From: Boletus sp. NGJ
Taxonomy: Eukaryota; Basidiomycota; Agaricomycetes; Boletales; Boletaceae
Length of the DNA stretch: 64,000 bases
Assembly (NCBI GenBank): GCA_019096195.1
Contig: JAGTXK010000027.1
Location: forward strand, 744,001-808,000
Reading direction: 5' to 3'
Under the pieces are notes generated by a model. The model searched no databases. It saw nothing but the letters and a program-made list of their open reading frames with translations, and was not told where the DNA came from. Of this stretch, positions 11,150 to 24,203 are shown one piece after another (positions within the stretch are counted from its first letter, which is position 1; the number at the start of each line of letters is the position of its first letter). The translations under genes were made by a program, and so were the position numbers.

Positions 11150-11655
11150 TGTCATATCCCATGCAACTTGACAAGTCCAACTCTGGACCTCCATCCATAA
11201 CTTTGGCGCATTCCCCCTCAGAGTACACTCTCATACCCTCAGACTTGTAACTCACCCCACATAGTATTCCTACTTCCTCATTTGTATATAAAGTTATGTC
11301 CTACTCATCTGTCTTAGTCCCACTTCATAGCTGTCTCCAATCCAGTGTCTGTCTCGCTTAGGAGCACCACTCCAGCGAGGTCCCATCTCTGTTCCTAATT
11401 ACTCAGCTACTATTTACTCATTACATCTTACGAACTCCATTAGTAATCTCGTTTCCAATGATATATAAACCTTCAATTCTCTGCTCAACTTGACATTCAA
11501 CCACGTCGAGTCCAAACCTCTGATCTTACTATGTCCTTGAAATCCGGGACATTGGACTCAAGCAAGGGCACACCATATAAGGTGAAGCCAAGTCCCAACA
11601 CCCTCAAGTAACTCCAGTCCTTTGGAGTTGCATTGGAATTGTCTGTTCTTAACAG
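11150..11655 (+). repeat. Probable 3' LTR of Gypsy B
   Basis: The block begins TGTCATATCCC right after a purine tract (AAGAGGGGGATAC) and ends CTTAACA, so it has TG...CA ends and about 506 bp. It contains a TATA-like TTTGTATATAAAG near 11280. The 5' LTR lies outside the window, so the limits rest on the purine tract and terminal dinucleotides alone. Confidence 0.68.
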
Positions 11656-11746
11656 CTTCTATCATCAGCAAATAGTGAGTTGTCTATCTTGTATCAATAA
11701 TAGCATGAAATAACCAACTCACCATGTTGGTGGGCTAGCTAAAGCC

Positions 11747-13845
11747 TTGCAGGATGAACATAGTGGCCACACTGATGGCAAAGCTGAAGGCAAGAAGTCA
11801 GTCAAGAAAAAAATGATCCTGTGCAAGACCATCAGCAACATCTGGACTGAACAGCAGACTGGAGAAGTAGAAGTCAAGGAGCACCTGCTGGCATCAACAC
11901 ATGGTGGGAACTGTGAGAAATATTTGGTCAGATGTGCATATTCTTTGACTTGCTCATACTGTAGCCATGCTATTACTGATGGAGGCAATATTATTTTTTC
12001 TCAACATCAAATCATCTAGTTCAACCACTGGCAGGAATGCATTGATCAGTAGAGTCAGCAGCTGGGCAACTGACATAGTCATCAAATCCACTGACAGTGT
12101 CAAGAAACCCTTACAGAGCATACATTTGGGCCTGAAGAAATCACTGCTATCTGCAAGCACATCATCCACAACTGGCTCAAAGACTTTGATGGTTAGTGAT
12201 GCAACAGGTCCCCTGCCAAGCAAGACCTTCTTTTCTGTGGGTGGAACTGAAAAAATAGTCAACAATGCTGTGGACAAGCCTGAGGATCTCATAACCAATG
12301 GGATGGATGACTTGGTGGGCAGCTTTGGTGACAACAATCAGGACAATGAGATGGAAAGAATGGCTGCTCTGCTCAACAGAAAACAAATAGTAGATTGTCT
12401 GTTTAAAAAGTAGCAGATTACTCACAATGCTCAACATAGAACACCATTTCCATTACCAGCAGCCTAAGCCTTGACGATGACTCTAAAAGCCTGGTGCTGC
12501 CCTGGGCCAATGGCTCCTCCACTCAAGTCAAACTTGGACCTGAGAGCCAAGCACAACTGTTGGTTGATGAACCCTTTGAAGTCAACCCTGAAAGTTAGCT
12601 GCCTTAGGATTCTCAGATCAATTGCACCCTCAAGAAGAAGCACTCAGAGCTGCAAGACATGTATTCCTCCTCATCCAAGGCTGAAGACTATGGTGAGGAG
12701 GCTGTGACAAGGGCTGTTGAGAGTGCCTATCATGATATTGATGTGGAAATGGTTGCAAAGGAAGAATCACAGAACAGGCAGAGTGCATTGTGACTAACTA
12801 TCCAGGTGAGTTGTCTATTACAGCAATGCATACACATGTTTACTCAATATTGACAAAATTAAATCCCCATCAGATCATGATAACAGCCATCAACAAACCA
12901 ATCAAAGGTAAACCAGCAAATGCCTGGCCTAGTGGAGAGCTGATAAACATGCACTTTGGCCTCTACGATAGCATGCAGATTGAGTTAGATTGGTTCAAGA
13001 AAGATCCATGGCAAGATGGTTGGAAATCTAGAATTCTTCCTACTCTTTGTCTCTGGGCTGGGGCCCAATCTAATGTGTGGACTACCCTGAAAGATATAAT
13101 AGCTAGCATTCTGACAATCATAATACCTGTCATATTCCCTGACTCGAACATTTTCACTTGTGGGCTTATGTTAACACACAAGTATGTTGGAGCAGTATAT
13201 ACTCTGCTTACATTGATATTGTGGCTGATCCTCTTTGATAGGCTTACCAGCACCTTTGTAACTGGAGACATGCTGTGGGCTCAGCAGCCCTTGCACTGTG
13301 CATGAGCTTTTTCATGGATGTCTCACAAGATGACATCATGAACAAAGTTACTGAACTTCTCAAGAACAATAGTTTTCTTTATAAGGATCTAGACACTGGT
13401 GAACCCAAGAAAGCCTTCCATTCTGACTTTATTGTCCATTTGCTCGCCATAACATACATTCCTTTGATCAAAGATCATGCCCATGTTGATGGCATCGAAA
13501 CAATGACACTTACATCGAGCAGCATCAAAGGAATATTAGGTCTATGTGGCACTGCAGTATTTTTATTTTTTGGTAGTACCAATTCTTCAACACTTACTTG
13601 ATATCTCTTCAACAAACAGATCAAGTGCAGCTTACAACTCTCCAGCATTGTTGGATTAGAGGCCCTTGTGAAAGGCAAAACCATGTTGTGCACTCCTGTC
13701 ACATTTAACAAACAGGCTGGCAGAGCAATGATGAGTGAACATGTGTTTTCCAACCAGAAGTGGGGAGATGCTATGCAAGAACTTTCTCATGCAGCAGAGT
13801 GTCACTCTAATGTCCAGCTTGCAGGAGTTCTTGAGAAAGTGTGAT
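11747..13845 (+). pseudogene. Degenerate TE-associated gene, unrecognised (multi-exon)
   Basis: Short frames follow one another on the plus strand with intron-like breaks (for example GTGAGTTG at 12806): LAKALQDEHSGHTDGK; KSTDSVKKPLQSIHLG; INKPIKGKPANAWPSG; FFMDVSQDDIMNKV with FLYKDLDTGEPKKAFHSDF; VKGKTMLCTPVTFNKQAGRA. The order and style recall uncharacterised Agaricomycete repeat-borne proteins of the DUF6532 type, but I cannot confirm this. No catalytic motif is visible. Stops and frameshifts make a product unlikely. Confidence 0.4.
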
Positions 13846-14507
13846 CTGTTGTCCGTCAGTTTGAGCATAATGCTGGCAGCAAGAACGTGGACTTAGAAGA
13901 TTCCAAGAATGAATATGCTCAGATTTGTGAGTAGCCTCATCATCTTTCCAAATATACAAACATGTTTTATTAGGACCTTCATTGCTGATTCCACTGCTGC
14001 CATTCCCATGCTGCAAGTCTTGTTCTCATGTTGCCAATCAAGCTCTTCATCCCATTCCTCAGTCATCACATGCTAATTGCTTCACTATTTAGTTTTTTCC
14101 CTGCCAATACATGTCTCAACTCTCAACTACTATGATGGACCATCTACCCTTTGTATCATCTCTATTTTCACCTCTTCCTCACTTCTCTGTTTGGTCCTCC
14201 TGCACACCACTGGACCACCTATCTCACCACCTAATTTTTTTCTTGTTTCTGTTTCACTCTAATCTTTGAAATATACACAGTATTTTGTTTTCATTCACAC
14301 AGTCAAAAGTTCTAAAGTAAGTACAGTTGATATGCTCATAATGTATAAGGTCAGGACCCCAAAAACCTAATACATTACTATGGTTATGCAAGATAGCGAT
14401 GCATGACAAGGGTGACTCATCACTGTCACAACTTATCCTGGACCTTACTACACTACTTGTTATATTTATCTATCCAAAGTCATCTGCTTCACATTGTTAA
14501 ACTCCTG
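13846..14507. other. No gene seen (AT-rich TE debris)
   Basis: Between the TE gene above and the pogo-like transposase tail I see only short random frames. No terminal inverted repeat for either neighbour could be recognised by eye. Confidence 0.5.
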
Positions 14508-16647
14508 TCACCATAAATGTGCATGAAAATGACACAGCTGCTTCAACAACTTGAAGATGTCCTTGGCCTCAGCATACTCCAACACTGCCCCTGCAAGTTG
14601 CTCACATAACAACATTGCCTGAACCCTTGTGACACATGTCTCTGGTTTATCCTCTTCATCTGAGTCAATCTCTTCCTCATTTTTTTTGCCACCTGAGAAA
14701 ATCTCCATTTCACGAATCTTGATCTCTTCAGGAGGATCCAGGATATCATCCACAGTCAGTAGGGTGTTAAAGATGCAGTTTCATGCTTTGAGATCTTTGA
14801 TGGATTGGGTGAGTTCGTCCTGTACTTATTTGAGTTGAGGGACTTGAAGATCCTTTGGGCTAAGTGGAATTTGGATTTTGAGTCCTGGTTGGCAGATGGC
14901 TGCTTGCTCAAGAGGTTTGATGGCCATTAGAGCAGCCTGAACATCCCCTTTGGCATTCATGACAGCCCAGAGGGCTGGTCACCAGTCTGTGTCAATGAAA
15001 CAGCCACCAAGATGAGCTTGAAGACAAATTTCAGCATTTGGTAGTGAGAGGTCTGTTGTTGCAAATTCATGGATAATCTTCCATGTGAGAGGGTCAGTAT
15101 GTGAGGTTGTTGATTGGGATGATGAGGATAAGTTGACAAAGGACTCAAAATCCAACCTGCCATCCACAATATAGGTTTCACTCTCAAAGATAAAATAAAA
15201 ATAAGTAACAGTCTGAGACATGCCAGTGAATATGTGGCTTATGGCTGAATACAGTACATGCATGATTCCAACAGTTTTGGATGGTCTCTGGCATCACACA
15301 ACTCCATGTCTCATTTTCCATTACCATAGCTTCTAGAAGGTCTGTCTTGTAGATCTTATGTTCACTGGCCTTGTCCAGATCAATTGCTTGCTTATTAAAG
15401 TTATGACAGTACAAGGCCTTGAAGCATTGGATGATGCCAGCATCGCAGGGTTGGATGAACACTGTCATGTTTGGCTCAAAATATTCAAGCTGAATGTTTA
15501 ATGGTTCATATGATATGAAATGCCTAGAGAAATTGTCAACCAATAGAATAATGTTCTGGTTTTCTCCCTTCATCTTAATGTTAAGCTTCTTCACCCACCT
15601 GGCAACACAATTGCTAGTGAACCAAACATAGGCCTAGGCTAAATGATCTCACTCCTTGAAAAGCTCTGAGATCATCCAGGCCTTCTTGTTGTTATAGTAA
15701 TAAAATCCACGTTTCTCAGGGGTTTTCTTTTTAAAGCATCATGGCTTGGCTGCCTTGCCAACAAAAAACAAATCGAGTTTCTCACTGCCATCTGTGTTGC
15801 ATGCAACCACAATGGTAATTCAGAATTTTTTTTTTTTTGCCACTCATTTGCTTTATAGCAAGGTCACAGTCAGGTGGAGCACTAGAAATAATTTGCAAAT
15901 AAAGTTTGATAAGATAACAACAAGAGCTTACTGGTGATTGAATGATGTTTCATCCACATTGAAGCAGTCACATGGAGCATAGTTTGCAAGAAGTTGTCAG
16001 CACCATACTTGATCAGCTTCAACAGCATCAAGGTCAACTAAAGCAGCCTTCCCATGTTGGCAAATTTCATGAAGTTTGTAGGTGTTACAAAATGATCGCA
16101 CCCAGCTTTCCCCTGATAGTCTCTCAGTCTCAGGAACTTGAAACTTATTCTCAAATCTCTTTTGCTTGTCCCTCAGCATTGAACCTGAGACAGTCTCACC
16201 TCTCTGAGCCATATTCTGCACCCAAAGTACAAGTGCACATTCAACATCAGGCCTGGTAACAACCCAAGGCCTCTTTGATGACAAGGCAGTGGGGTTGTTA
16301 TTAGCATGAGCCTCCATATTGCAGTGTTCTTAAAGCTTGCAAGATAAGGTTGATTGATTGAAGATCAGGGCACCTTCATGGCATGTCTGGAAGTGCTCCA
16401 CAATGCCAGCTTGGAAAACATCTGGGTGTGTATCAATGTAAGCATAAACCAACAGCCAGTCTGTGAGAGTAAGGTTTTGGCATAACATTTGCTTTGACAG
16501 CTGTGCGGAGGTTGCAGGCCCATCTTGGGTATGCTTCTGCTGTTTCACTGGCAGGCAATTGGTGGGTTTTTCTTGAGGCTTCTGTTTCACATGGAGCATT
16601 TTGATGTTGGGAAAGTTTTTGTTACTGTGAGAAATGGCAAGATTCAT
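14508..16647 (-). pseudogene. pogo/Tigger-like DDE transposase with CENP-B type HTH, degenerate
   Basis: Read on the minus strand: N-terminal helix-turn-helix (LTLTDWLLVYAYIDTHPD, FNQSTLSCKL; 16647-16330), a CENP-B/Tc5-type HTH (PDVECALVLWVQNMAQRG, LSGESWVRSF; 16317-15997), then the catalytic aspartates. The first is in NVDETSFNH (about 15970-15940), the second in ILLVDNFSRH (Asp at about 15537), the third in QPCDAGIIQCFKALY (about 15444). The C-terminal region reads CETYIVDGRLDFES-like text, then LDPPEEIKI and an acidic run. The order and motifs match DDE_1 transposases that cut and paste DNA transposons at TA. Stops between blocks show decay. Confidence 0.82.
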
Positions 16648-17339
16648 GTTTACAGTACAAATTTTTCAGTTTGTCCAACCCTGATAGCTCCATCATAATG
16701 CATATGTACCCATAGCTACCCAATGCATTATGCAATATGCATTAGCTCATCCACTTTGGCTGGGCCCAACATGACAGATATGCATTACTACCATATGCAT
16801 TATGAGCATATCAACTGTACACTGAAAGCACATGAAAGATCCAAAGTGGGTCAACAACAAAGTGTGAAAGTGTGAAAGCAGATGAGCCTGAAAGCATGAA
16901 AGGGACTTTAAAGATGGCAGATCTACTTGAAAAGTGATCAATTGCTTTACGAGCATGATTTCAAAAGTGTGCACAAAGTTCGTGAAAAGCTCAGTAAAGT
17001 AATTGTAGGATTTGCTAATGGAGAACAATCAGTGCAGGGTGAGCTAGAACATCACCATGTCAAAGGATTCTATTCAAGGACAACCAAGAATGCCTTTATC
17101 TGCACAATTGTGAAACATCAATGATGCAAGCAGCCACTTCACAGGATACATGTGAAAAACCACATAGTAACTGAAGGAAGCCATGACATAGCACACACAT
17201 CATCAACAGACAGAGAATGATCCTTGCTTCATTTTGTAGATCAAGAACTGCTACCAAATTGTCATCCAGAAGCTCACTACCAGATAGCACAGAGCAAGAA
17301 ATATTATTGGGATACGAGTGCATGGCTATCATAAAACAG

Positions 17340-18463
17340 AAATGACATGGCATTGAAGACAAGTGGCTATACAACCTCCTTGAAAAGTGGTGCCCAAACT
17401 CATGCATGGGTCTGGTTGTTGTAGAACTTCTGAAGAAACACATACTCGAATGTCTGCTTGGCAATGGTGATGAAGAGTTCACACAAGCACAATGCAATGG
17501 GCTAGCTTTCATCAACAATCGCATCTACAGACAAAAAGTTTTATGTGTCAACTATACTACATATGACCTTTGGCATGCACAAGATTCTCTCAATCCACAT
17601 ACTCACACTGATGTCATGGTGCTCTCACACGAAGATGTCAATAATGCTCACCCCTACTGGTATGCTTGTATTATTGGAGTTTTTCATGTGTGCAGTACTA
17701 CAGACCAGAGATACAGGATTAAACACCCCAATGTGTCAATGTTCTGTGGGTTCAATGGTTTGCATGTAATAGGAACTTGAAGTCTGGCTGGGCTGTGTGG
17801 TGCCTCCCATGTATTGGCTTCTATCCACAAGATGACATCAATGCATTCAGCTTTATCAACCCTGATGATGTTATTTGAGGTGTACATTTAATCCCAGCCT
17901 TTCGTTATGGCCATACTACTAGCCTGTTACCACTGTCAATTGCCTGCAATGAGTCCGAGAATGATGAGAATTGGGACTGGTATTTTGTTAACATGTAAGT
18001 TGTATGATTTCATTGTCTTATGAGTGTTTCTAACTACAATTATTCTAGTTTCATAGACAGGGACATGTTTATGAGGTACTGAGGTAGTGGAGTTGGACAC
18101 AAGTCAACCTGCAAGGCAATATGCTGCCTTCTCGACAACCACAAGACCCTTGATAAGCAATCCTTTATTTTCAAACACGATCACAATCTATTTGGAAAGG
18201 AGGGCGAAGAAACTGGTGAAGACACTCCAATGGATGACTCCAGCAGTGCTGAGGAAGAAAGTGATGAGGAGAGTGATGAAGATGGATCTGAAATGGAAGG
18301 CATTGACATAAAAGATGGCAAACAGCTGGTTGACGACGAACTCGGTGATGAAATGGACAAGTTTGGGCATAGTGGATTGGATCAGGTGCTTGATGACGAT
18401 GAAGGCTCTGGTGATGAAGATGCACTGGGTCTGGAGAATGAGTTCGATGAGGCCATACGCTGA
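17340..18463 (+). pseudogene. C-terminal part of a Plavaka-type TE gene
   Basis: Frames read VVELLKKHILECLLG, FINNRIYRQKVLCVNYTTYD, QDSLNPHTHTDVMVLSHED, HPYWYACIIGVFHV, then VDRDMFMRY-like text with GVGHKST, and an acidic tail (EEESDEESDEDGSEMEG). I associate this NYTTYD...HPYWYARVIGIFH...GVGHKST arrangement with the C-terminal region of proteins encoded by Plavaka/CACTA-like repeats of mushrooms; its function is unknown. It is followed by about 380 bp (18464-18845) with no visible coding. The N-terminal transposase core is missing or unrecognisable. Confidence 0.55.
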
Positions 18464-18845
18464 GTCTGATATCTTGCTTCCACACATTTTTGTCATAGTA
18501 TGTCTATCATGATCATTTCTACATGACCATACACAATCGAAGTAGTAATGATTCATGCAACTTTTGTGCTAGCACTTGCTAGTCAAAGCTAGGTCTAGCA
18601 TGAATTGCAGTCAACTCTTACAAGGTTCTACCAGATCCAAGATGGCCTTGGAAGCCCTAGCTAGGACCACTGGGTTCTTCCGAAGTCTACTAGGTGGAGC
18701 TAGGTTTAGGTGCATTTGTTGATGACTTAGAGATGTGACCATGGGTGCATGCTATTTTTGCTTGAGAATGAGGTCACTTATCATGTGGGTATACTAGGCA
18801 GTCTCGGTTCCCATTTGCTCACTGCATAGGAAATAGCAATCATAA

Positions 18846-19281
18846 CATACTGGGACTTTCAACATTAAAAGTGCCTGAGAATACATTATGAAATGTAATT
18901 AGATTACTAAATATTTTGGGTAACTGTTTTGGAGGTGTAGATAATCTTATATTATCATGAAACTTCTCAGTATCACATAAGAAAATAGAAAATAATAATA
19001 TCTATGGATGCTATAATTTTCACAACAAGCTTATCTTCTCCAAAAGCATGTTTCATGCAACAAAATATTATATTTTGAAATTTACTTAACATTATCTAAG
19101 ATAGAAGAGTTTTACAAACTATAGAATATATAATTTTGGTCAGCTTATAAGTAATCCATGAAACTTAATATTTTAAAAGGTTGAAAAGTTATTGGGCGAC
19201 ACAGTGGGTGCCATATGGGCAGATGATGGGCACTGGCTGTCCACTAAGTGGGCAATGGAGTGCCCAGAGTGCCATCATCCT
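18846..19281 (+). repeat. Left terminal inverted repeat of the CACTA-like element
   Basis: About 436 bp that match, in inverse orientation, 43803-43904 (outer part) and 39534-39872 (inner part). The inner end contains GGGCGACACAGTGGGTGCC and ends at GTGCCATCATCC. Identity is high, with scattered transitions and a few indels. Confidence 0.9.
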
Positions 19282-20749
19282 CTAGAGCAACAAGCAATGT
19301 CAGATGGGGTTGGTGGCCCCTCGATGTTGAGTACAATGGTGAAGGTGTATCAGGAGCTGGTGGAGGAAACATATATGCTGCCAAAGGTGCTTTCTAAGGG
19401 AACAACACATCCTAAAACTGTCCTAAAACCAGTGTCCTATTTTACATAAATCATACCAATGGTACACTTTCACTATATGAGATCACACCAAGACAGCACC
19501 AAAACAAGCACATTTTACAAGGACTGGCTATGCTCCCTCCACTCCCCTGGCATGCATTTGCATTCATCTTCTAAGACAGTGATGAGTAGAGTATCAAAAT
19601 GAGTGAGCCAGAACAGACCAGATGAGGAGGAAGGCTGGCCCGGGCTAAGCAAATTGAGGAGGTTATTAACTACATTAGTCATACAGTGGAGGACAGTGTC
19701 CAATGTGTTCCGAACAACCAATCTGACCATGCTGTTGATCTGGATTTTGTTGAGATTACTAAGGATCTGGTGTTCAATCAACTCACCTTATTGATGGAGT
19801 GGGAAGCAGCATCACAATCAACAATTATGTCTTCTTCATCTAGTGACATTAAGTTAGTGGAGGAAACCAGCATCTCAGGAACCAGCATCTCCTCAGCACC
19901 CATTATCTCTATCAGTACCATTCTGATTGTCTATTCCACCCATACTTCAATTTTTTCGTGCAGTGCGATATCAAGCAAATCAACTCCATGTTCCAAAGAA
20001 TGTTGGGCACAAATTATCTGTTGAACTATGTATCAAATTGCTTTGTGAAGGTTACTCTTTGAGTGACAGATATGAGTCCCAACCTGCCAAATGCAGTGCT
20101 GAATAAAATAAAGGTGAAAAAATTAATAGACTTACAGGTGTGGGTGCATGGGCTGCAGGAGGTCAAAGTTCTGACAAACAGGGGTGGTAGGTAGAGTGAC
20201 AAGTAGGGCAGGGGAAGACTCCACTTCAGGGCAAATAAGGCACTATGCCAAATATCAGTGAAATGTTATTAGTGTATCAAAAGTATAGATCTTACATCAA
20301 AGTCACATCCATAACAACTCTGAGAGGCATGAAGGATGGAAGCACTGAAACAAGAATACTAATGATATGGCAAGTAGCAAGCAGGTTGGAATTGATGGTG
20401 TGATTTTTCCAGCTTCATGATGTGATAGAAAGATCTGCTGGAATTGTTCAGGCTTTATACCTCCTTTAGAACTAGTAGAGCCTTAACTTTGACTAGTAAC
20501 AGACAATAATAGGTATTGCAGGGTGACATTCCAGGTCGATTTGAACGACCTCCACCTAACTCTAAATGTAATTCTTATTATTCATAGATAGGGCACATGA
20601 TGATTATGACCTACATTGTTTTCATTGTTTTTTTTTGTTTCTCTCTTTACCTGTCTTTCTTCTTATGATCATGTACAACTGGATACTATACTAAATACAA
20701 AGAAATAATATGGAGGCAGTAGCATGATGATACACCCTCACTAACCATC

Positions 20750-23498
20750 ACTTTTTCTGCATGAGATCTAGCCATTGAAATGTTTCTTCAGATGCCAATT
20801 TCTGGTTTGTTGCAAGCCACTCAGGGTTATACAACTGCAGGGGCAATGCCTTGACCGGTTTTCATAATGTATCATTCATGGACTTGCTGTGCTTGGCCAC
20901 CTTCGCACCCTTGGTGGGCATACCAGATCCTAAAGAGTGAGATCTGGCATTGATTAGCCTCAACTCTCTGGCAATATCCCTCTGCCATAGCATGACAGAG
21001 GTAAAGAAGACTGGCTCCATGTCATCCTTGCCACTCTCCTCCAAGCTCATACCATCAGTACCCAACATCTTGACAATGTTATGCAGAAATCTCCATGCAT
21101 GTGCATCCTCATTTTCACTGCTTTCTTTGCTTAGCCAAGAAGCAGCTTCAGTAACCCATATATGATGTTTATATTTCTGTTTTTTTTTTAGAATAATATA
21201 AGAATCACATTCACTAACACTTATCCTGTGAGTATCCCTTTTGGATTTCTTCAGGCTTGCATCTTTTTCTTTGACCAGCCTATCAGCTACCTGGTGGTTT
21301 GTCTCAGCTAATTGATCATCATCCAGAACATGGGGCTTGGCTTTGGATACAATTGTTTGAATATGATTAAATTTTTGAGTTATGGTTTCTTCCCAGTAGG
21401 TCTAAGATTTCGGTGCCATAGTCCACTTCTCCTCCTGCTGCAATTCAGCCAACTTGTGGATGAGGAGTGCAATAACTGCCTGGTTCCAGTCTAATGAAGC
21501 TGGGTGGCCAAAGTCCCATCAAAGATCAAATGGGTCTGGGCCATCCAAGCCTGTCTCTGCAAATAACTTCAATTCTTCCTTAGAAGGCCCAGATGTCAGT
21601 AGGAAATCTTCATCCTTAGAGACTTGGAAGGACTCTGCATAGAGGTGACAGATATGTTCCTATTATGAACATAAACAATCAGTCTTGTAAAATGAAGAGA
21701 ATGAGACATACTAGATTTAAATTTCTTTCTTGATCAGTATCAATTTCCCACTTGAGTTCTTGCACTTTCCTTGGTACTTTGGATCACTCTTGTGGCAGTG
21801 ACAATGGCGTGGGGGTGGTAGGGAATTTGTGCACGAGTAGTGAGTATACTTGCTGTGCTATGGCATCCACCATGTTTCCTGGTGCATTAATCTCCCCAGA
21901 AGAGGGGTATGATACTGGTGGAAGTGACAAATATCCCTAGTAAAAATTGAATACAATATGAATGAGGTATCAAAATCTTACCCTGGTATATTGACTGGTA
22001 AGCCTTGCCCCCATCCCTAAAGGTGACACACTATAGGAAGTGACTTTAGAGAAGCTTGATGATAATTGGCAAAAGTCCAATGTTGACTGGGTAACAGGCA
22101 TCATGGTCAGATGAGTAGATCACAGTGGTGATATCTTATGAGCTTCTTGTAGTTGCTGTATACGGCCCACAATACATAAGTATGAACTTAACTGAGTGAA
22201 ACTATGCTTACCACTAGTTGCTGCATAATGCTTTCATTCCTTTGTTTTAATGCCAATAGCTCAGACTCCCTCTCAGCCTAAACAATGTTGGAAAGAGATG
22301 TCTATGTAGGTAAACACACTTATAGCCAATTTTTCTATTTGCTTAAAACATCTGCTTGCGCTGCTGCCAAGAAATTCTCTGTCATCAAAACCATATCCTA
22401 TTTAAACTTCTCCAATGTATTGGCTTGCTGCATGATCAGTGAATCCCACTCAGCAACCATCACCATATATGATTGTGATTGCTCTCTGGATTGCTCAGAG
22501 ACAAGAGCAATGTCAGATTCCAGTTTCTTGATCACATTTTCCTGAAGGGCTTTAACATGGTCTCTTTCCATAAAACCTTTTGCAAACTGGTCCTCCTGCC
22601 GAAAGATAATCAACTCCTTTGCTCCAAGATCGTTATGCAGCTGATTAGTCTCCTACAAAAGGGGGGGATTCAAGTCAGTTGATCATAAATCTGACGAAAA
22701 ACACACCAGCAACATTCTGTGTAAACATAACTTTAGGTTGTACAAGGAATTGTGCATGTTATCTGAGTAATCAACCTCTTTCACAAGGATCTTGTGAAAA
22801 CACTGCACCCATGAATAACAATGAGCCTCACTTCAATGATCTTGTTTGCAATGTACCATGGAACCCTCAAACATATTATGGCATAACTCTGACTCAGATA
22901 AATTCCTTTTTCTGTGTTCTGGGACAGGAGCTGCCCATGGATTAGAAGAATCCATATCAATCTCAGGAGGTACATGACCACTAGCTGAAAGAAACATTAT
23001 CACTCCAGGTGAGTTGATGCTCTCAGGTGTGACCTCGAATGTGGAAGAAGAATTTCCTGATGGGGGGAGGTCAGGGCAATGTTATGAGATATTTAATGAC
23101 TTACCTGTAGTAAAAGTGAAAGTACCAGGCAAGAAAGCAGCAGGATTCAGTTGTGAACCACTAGTCGAACACAATAATACAGATGATGTGGCAGAGAGTG
23201 GATCTGCCTCAAGACTGTCATAGTGTGGGGCTGTGTCATCTGAGATGCTCAACATGCTGGATGATTCTTTGTTTGGGGTTGAAAACAAGTTCAGAGGGGC
23301 CAGTGGATACTGATCATGGTCAGTGTCTGTTCTTGGGATACTGGAGAACAAGAATGAAAACAAAGGCATGATGTCAGCCAAAACCAATAGTCTGTGATGA
23401 ATAAATGTAGATGATGCTACCACCTGAATACAATAGCTCACTAATTTGAGTAGCAATGAAACATTGCTCACATTGGAGGCTACTGTGTAAATCTCCAT
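20750..23498 (-). pseudogene. Degenerate coiled-coil TE gene starting inside an inverted repeat
   Basis: On the minus strand a start MEIYTVASNVSNVS lies at 23498, within the left arm of the 23434-30825 inverted repeat. It is followed by IPRTDTDHDQYPLAPLNL, then a coiled coil (HVKALQENVIKKLESDI; 22613-22398, and AERESELLALKQRNESIM near 22270). The C-terminal region reads MLGTDGMSLEESGKDDMEPV, RDIARELRLINAR, MPTKGAKVAKHSKSMND and ends near 20750 (FQWLDLMQKK). It resembles uncharacterised proteins carried by mushroom repeats; no catalytic motif seen. Exons are separated by intron-like breaks and stops. Confidence 0.45.
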
Positions 23499-24203
23499 CT
23501 CTAAGGGGATAATTTGGACTATACGCTATTTAGTGTCAAGGTATGATACAACGAATGGAGATAATACTTACAATGAAAACTGACGTTATCACCCAAATAA
23601 AATAGACAGTGGGGCATGACGCGTGACGATAGACAACAAAGACTGATCACTACAACAACTGACGACATACTACACCAGAATGGGATGACGATACACAACA
23701 AGACTGCAGATGAATGGTTAACCCAAATGTCAAGTAGTGACAATAAATGGCTCACTGTTGTACAGTGCATCACAACAATGTACTGTGCCAGTTGCCACCT
23801 TTAATTACATTTTGAATTTACTTTCTATGGGATGTTCAGCATTTGGACGGTCGCCAACTACATTGAATTTACTTTCTACAGAGTCTACTACTACTACATG
23901 ATTGTGGTTGTGGGTAGAGAAGAGAAAGCTTACCCGATTTGGAGAGCAGGTTGATATTGTGAATTGAACTTAGTCCAGGCAACATTGCTCATCATGTGCA
24001 TCCCACAGTTGTGATGAGCAGCATCACCCAGACTGAGTTTGATTCACAATATTAACCTGATTTGAAATCCCACATGTGATGAGCAGCATCACCCAGACTG
24101 AGTTTGATTCACAATATCAACCTGCTCTCCAAATCGGGTAAGCTTTCTCTTCTCTACCCACAACCACAACCATGTAGTAGTAGTAGTAGTATTTTTGTAA
24201 TCA
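23434..24203 (+). repeat. Left arm of the 7.4-kb inverted-repeat block
   Basis: About 770 bp, from TCACTAATTTGAGTAG outward to TTTTTGTAATCAAAG inward, matching 30076-30825 in inverse orientation with scattered transitions and small indels. Confidence 0.88.
23885..24192. repeat. Foldback (palindromic) element of about 300 bp, two copies
   Basis: Inside the arm, CTACTACTACATG, GGGTAGAGAAGAGAAAGC and CCGATTTGGAGAGCAGG are followed about 150 bp later by their reverse complements ending ATGTAGTAGTAGTAG. The second copy lies at about 30098-30398. The structure could fold into a long hairpin, as foldback or MITE-type elements do, and its ends are trinucleotide CTA/TAG runs. Confidence 0.8.

Larger units (their letters stand above)
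1..11655 (+). mobile_element. Gypsy/Ty3 chromovirus B, 5' truncated by the window, split by element A
   Basis: Integrase zinc-binding sequence ends at 601 and the integrase catalytic core resumes at about 8986, so one element was split by element A (602-8980). The 3' part contains integrase core, integrase C-terminus, chromodomain, an antisense zinc-cluster gene, a purine-rich tract (AGAGGGGGATA, about 11138-11148) and a probable 3' LTR (11150-11655). Protein order is that of chromodomain-bearing Metaviridae of fungi. The gag, protease and reverse transcriptase lie outside the window. Several in-frame stops show the copy is dead. Confidence 0.88.

Noticed and set aside
14508-18463. One single transposon joining the pogo-like and Plavaka-like genes
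   Set aside because: They are on opposite strands, belong to different transposase families, and no common terminal repeats could be seen.
19192-19449. 85-aa ORF starting MGDTVGAIWADDGHW, also found at 39623-39429 on the minus strand
   Set aside because: It appears twice because it sits in the terminal inverted repeat; open over only about 30 shared codons, then the frames diverge.
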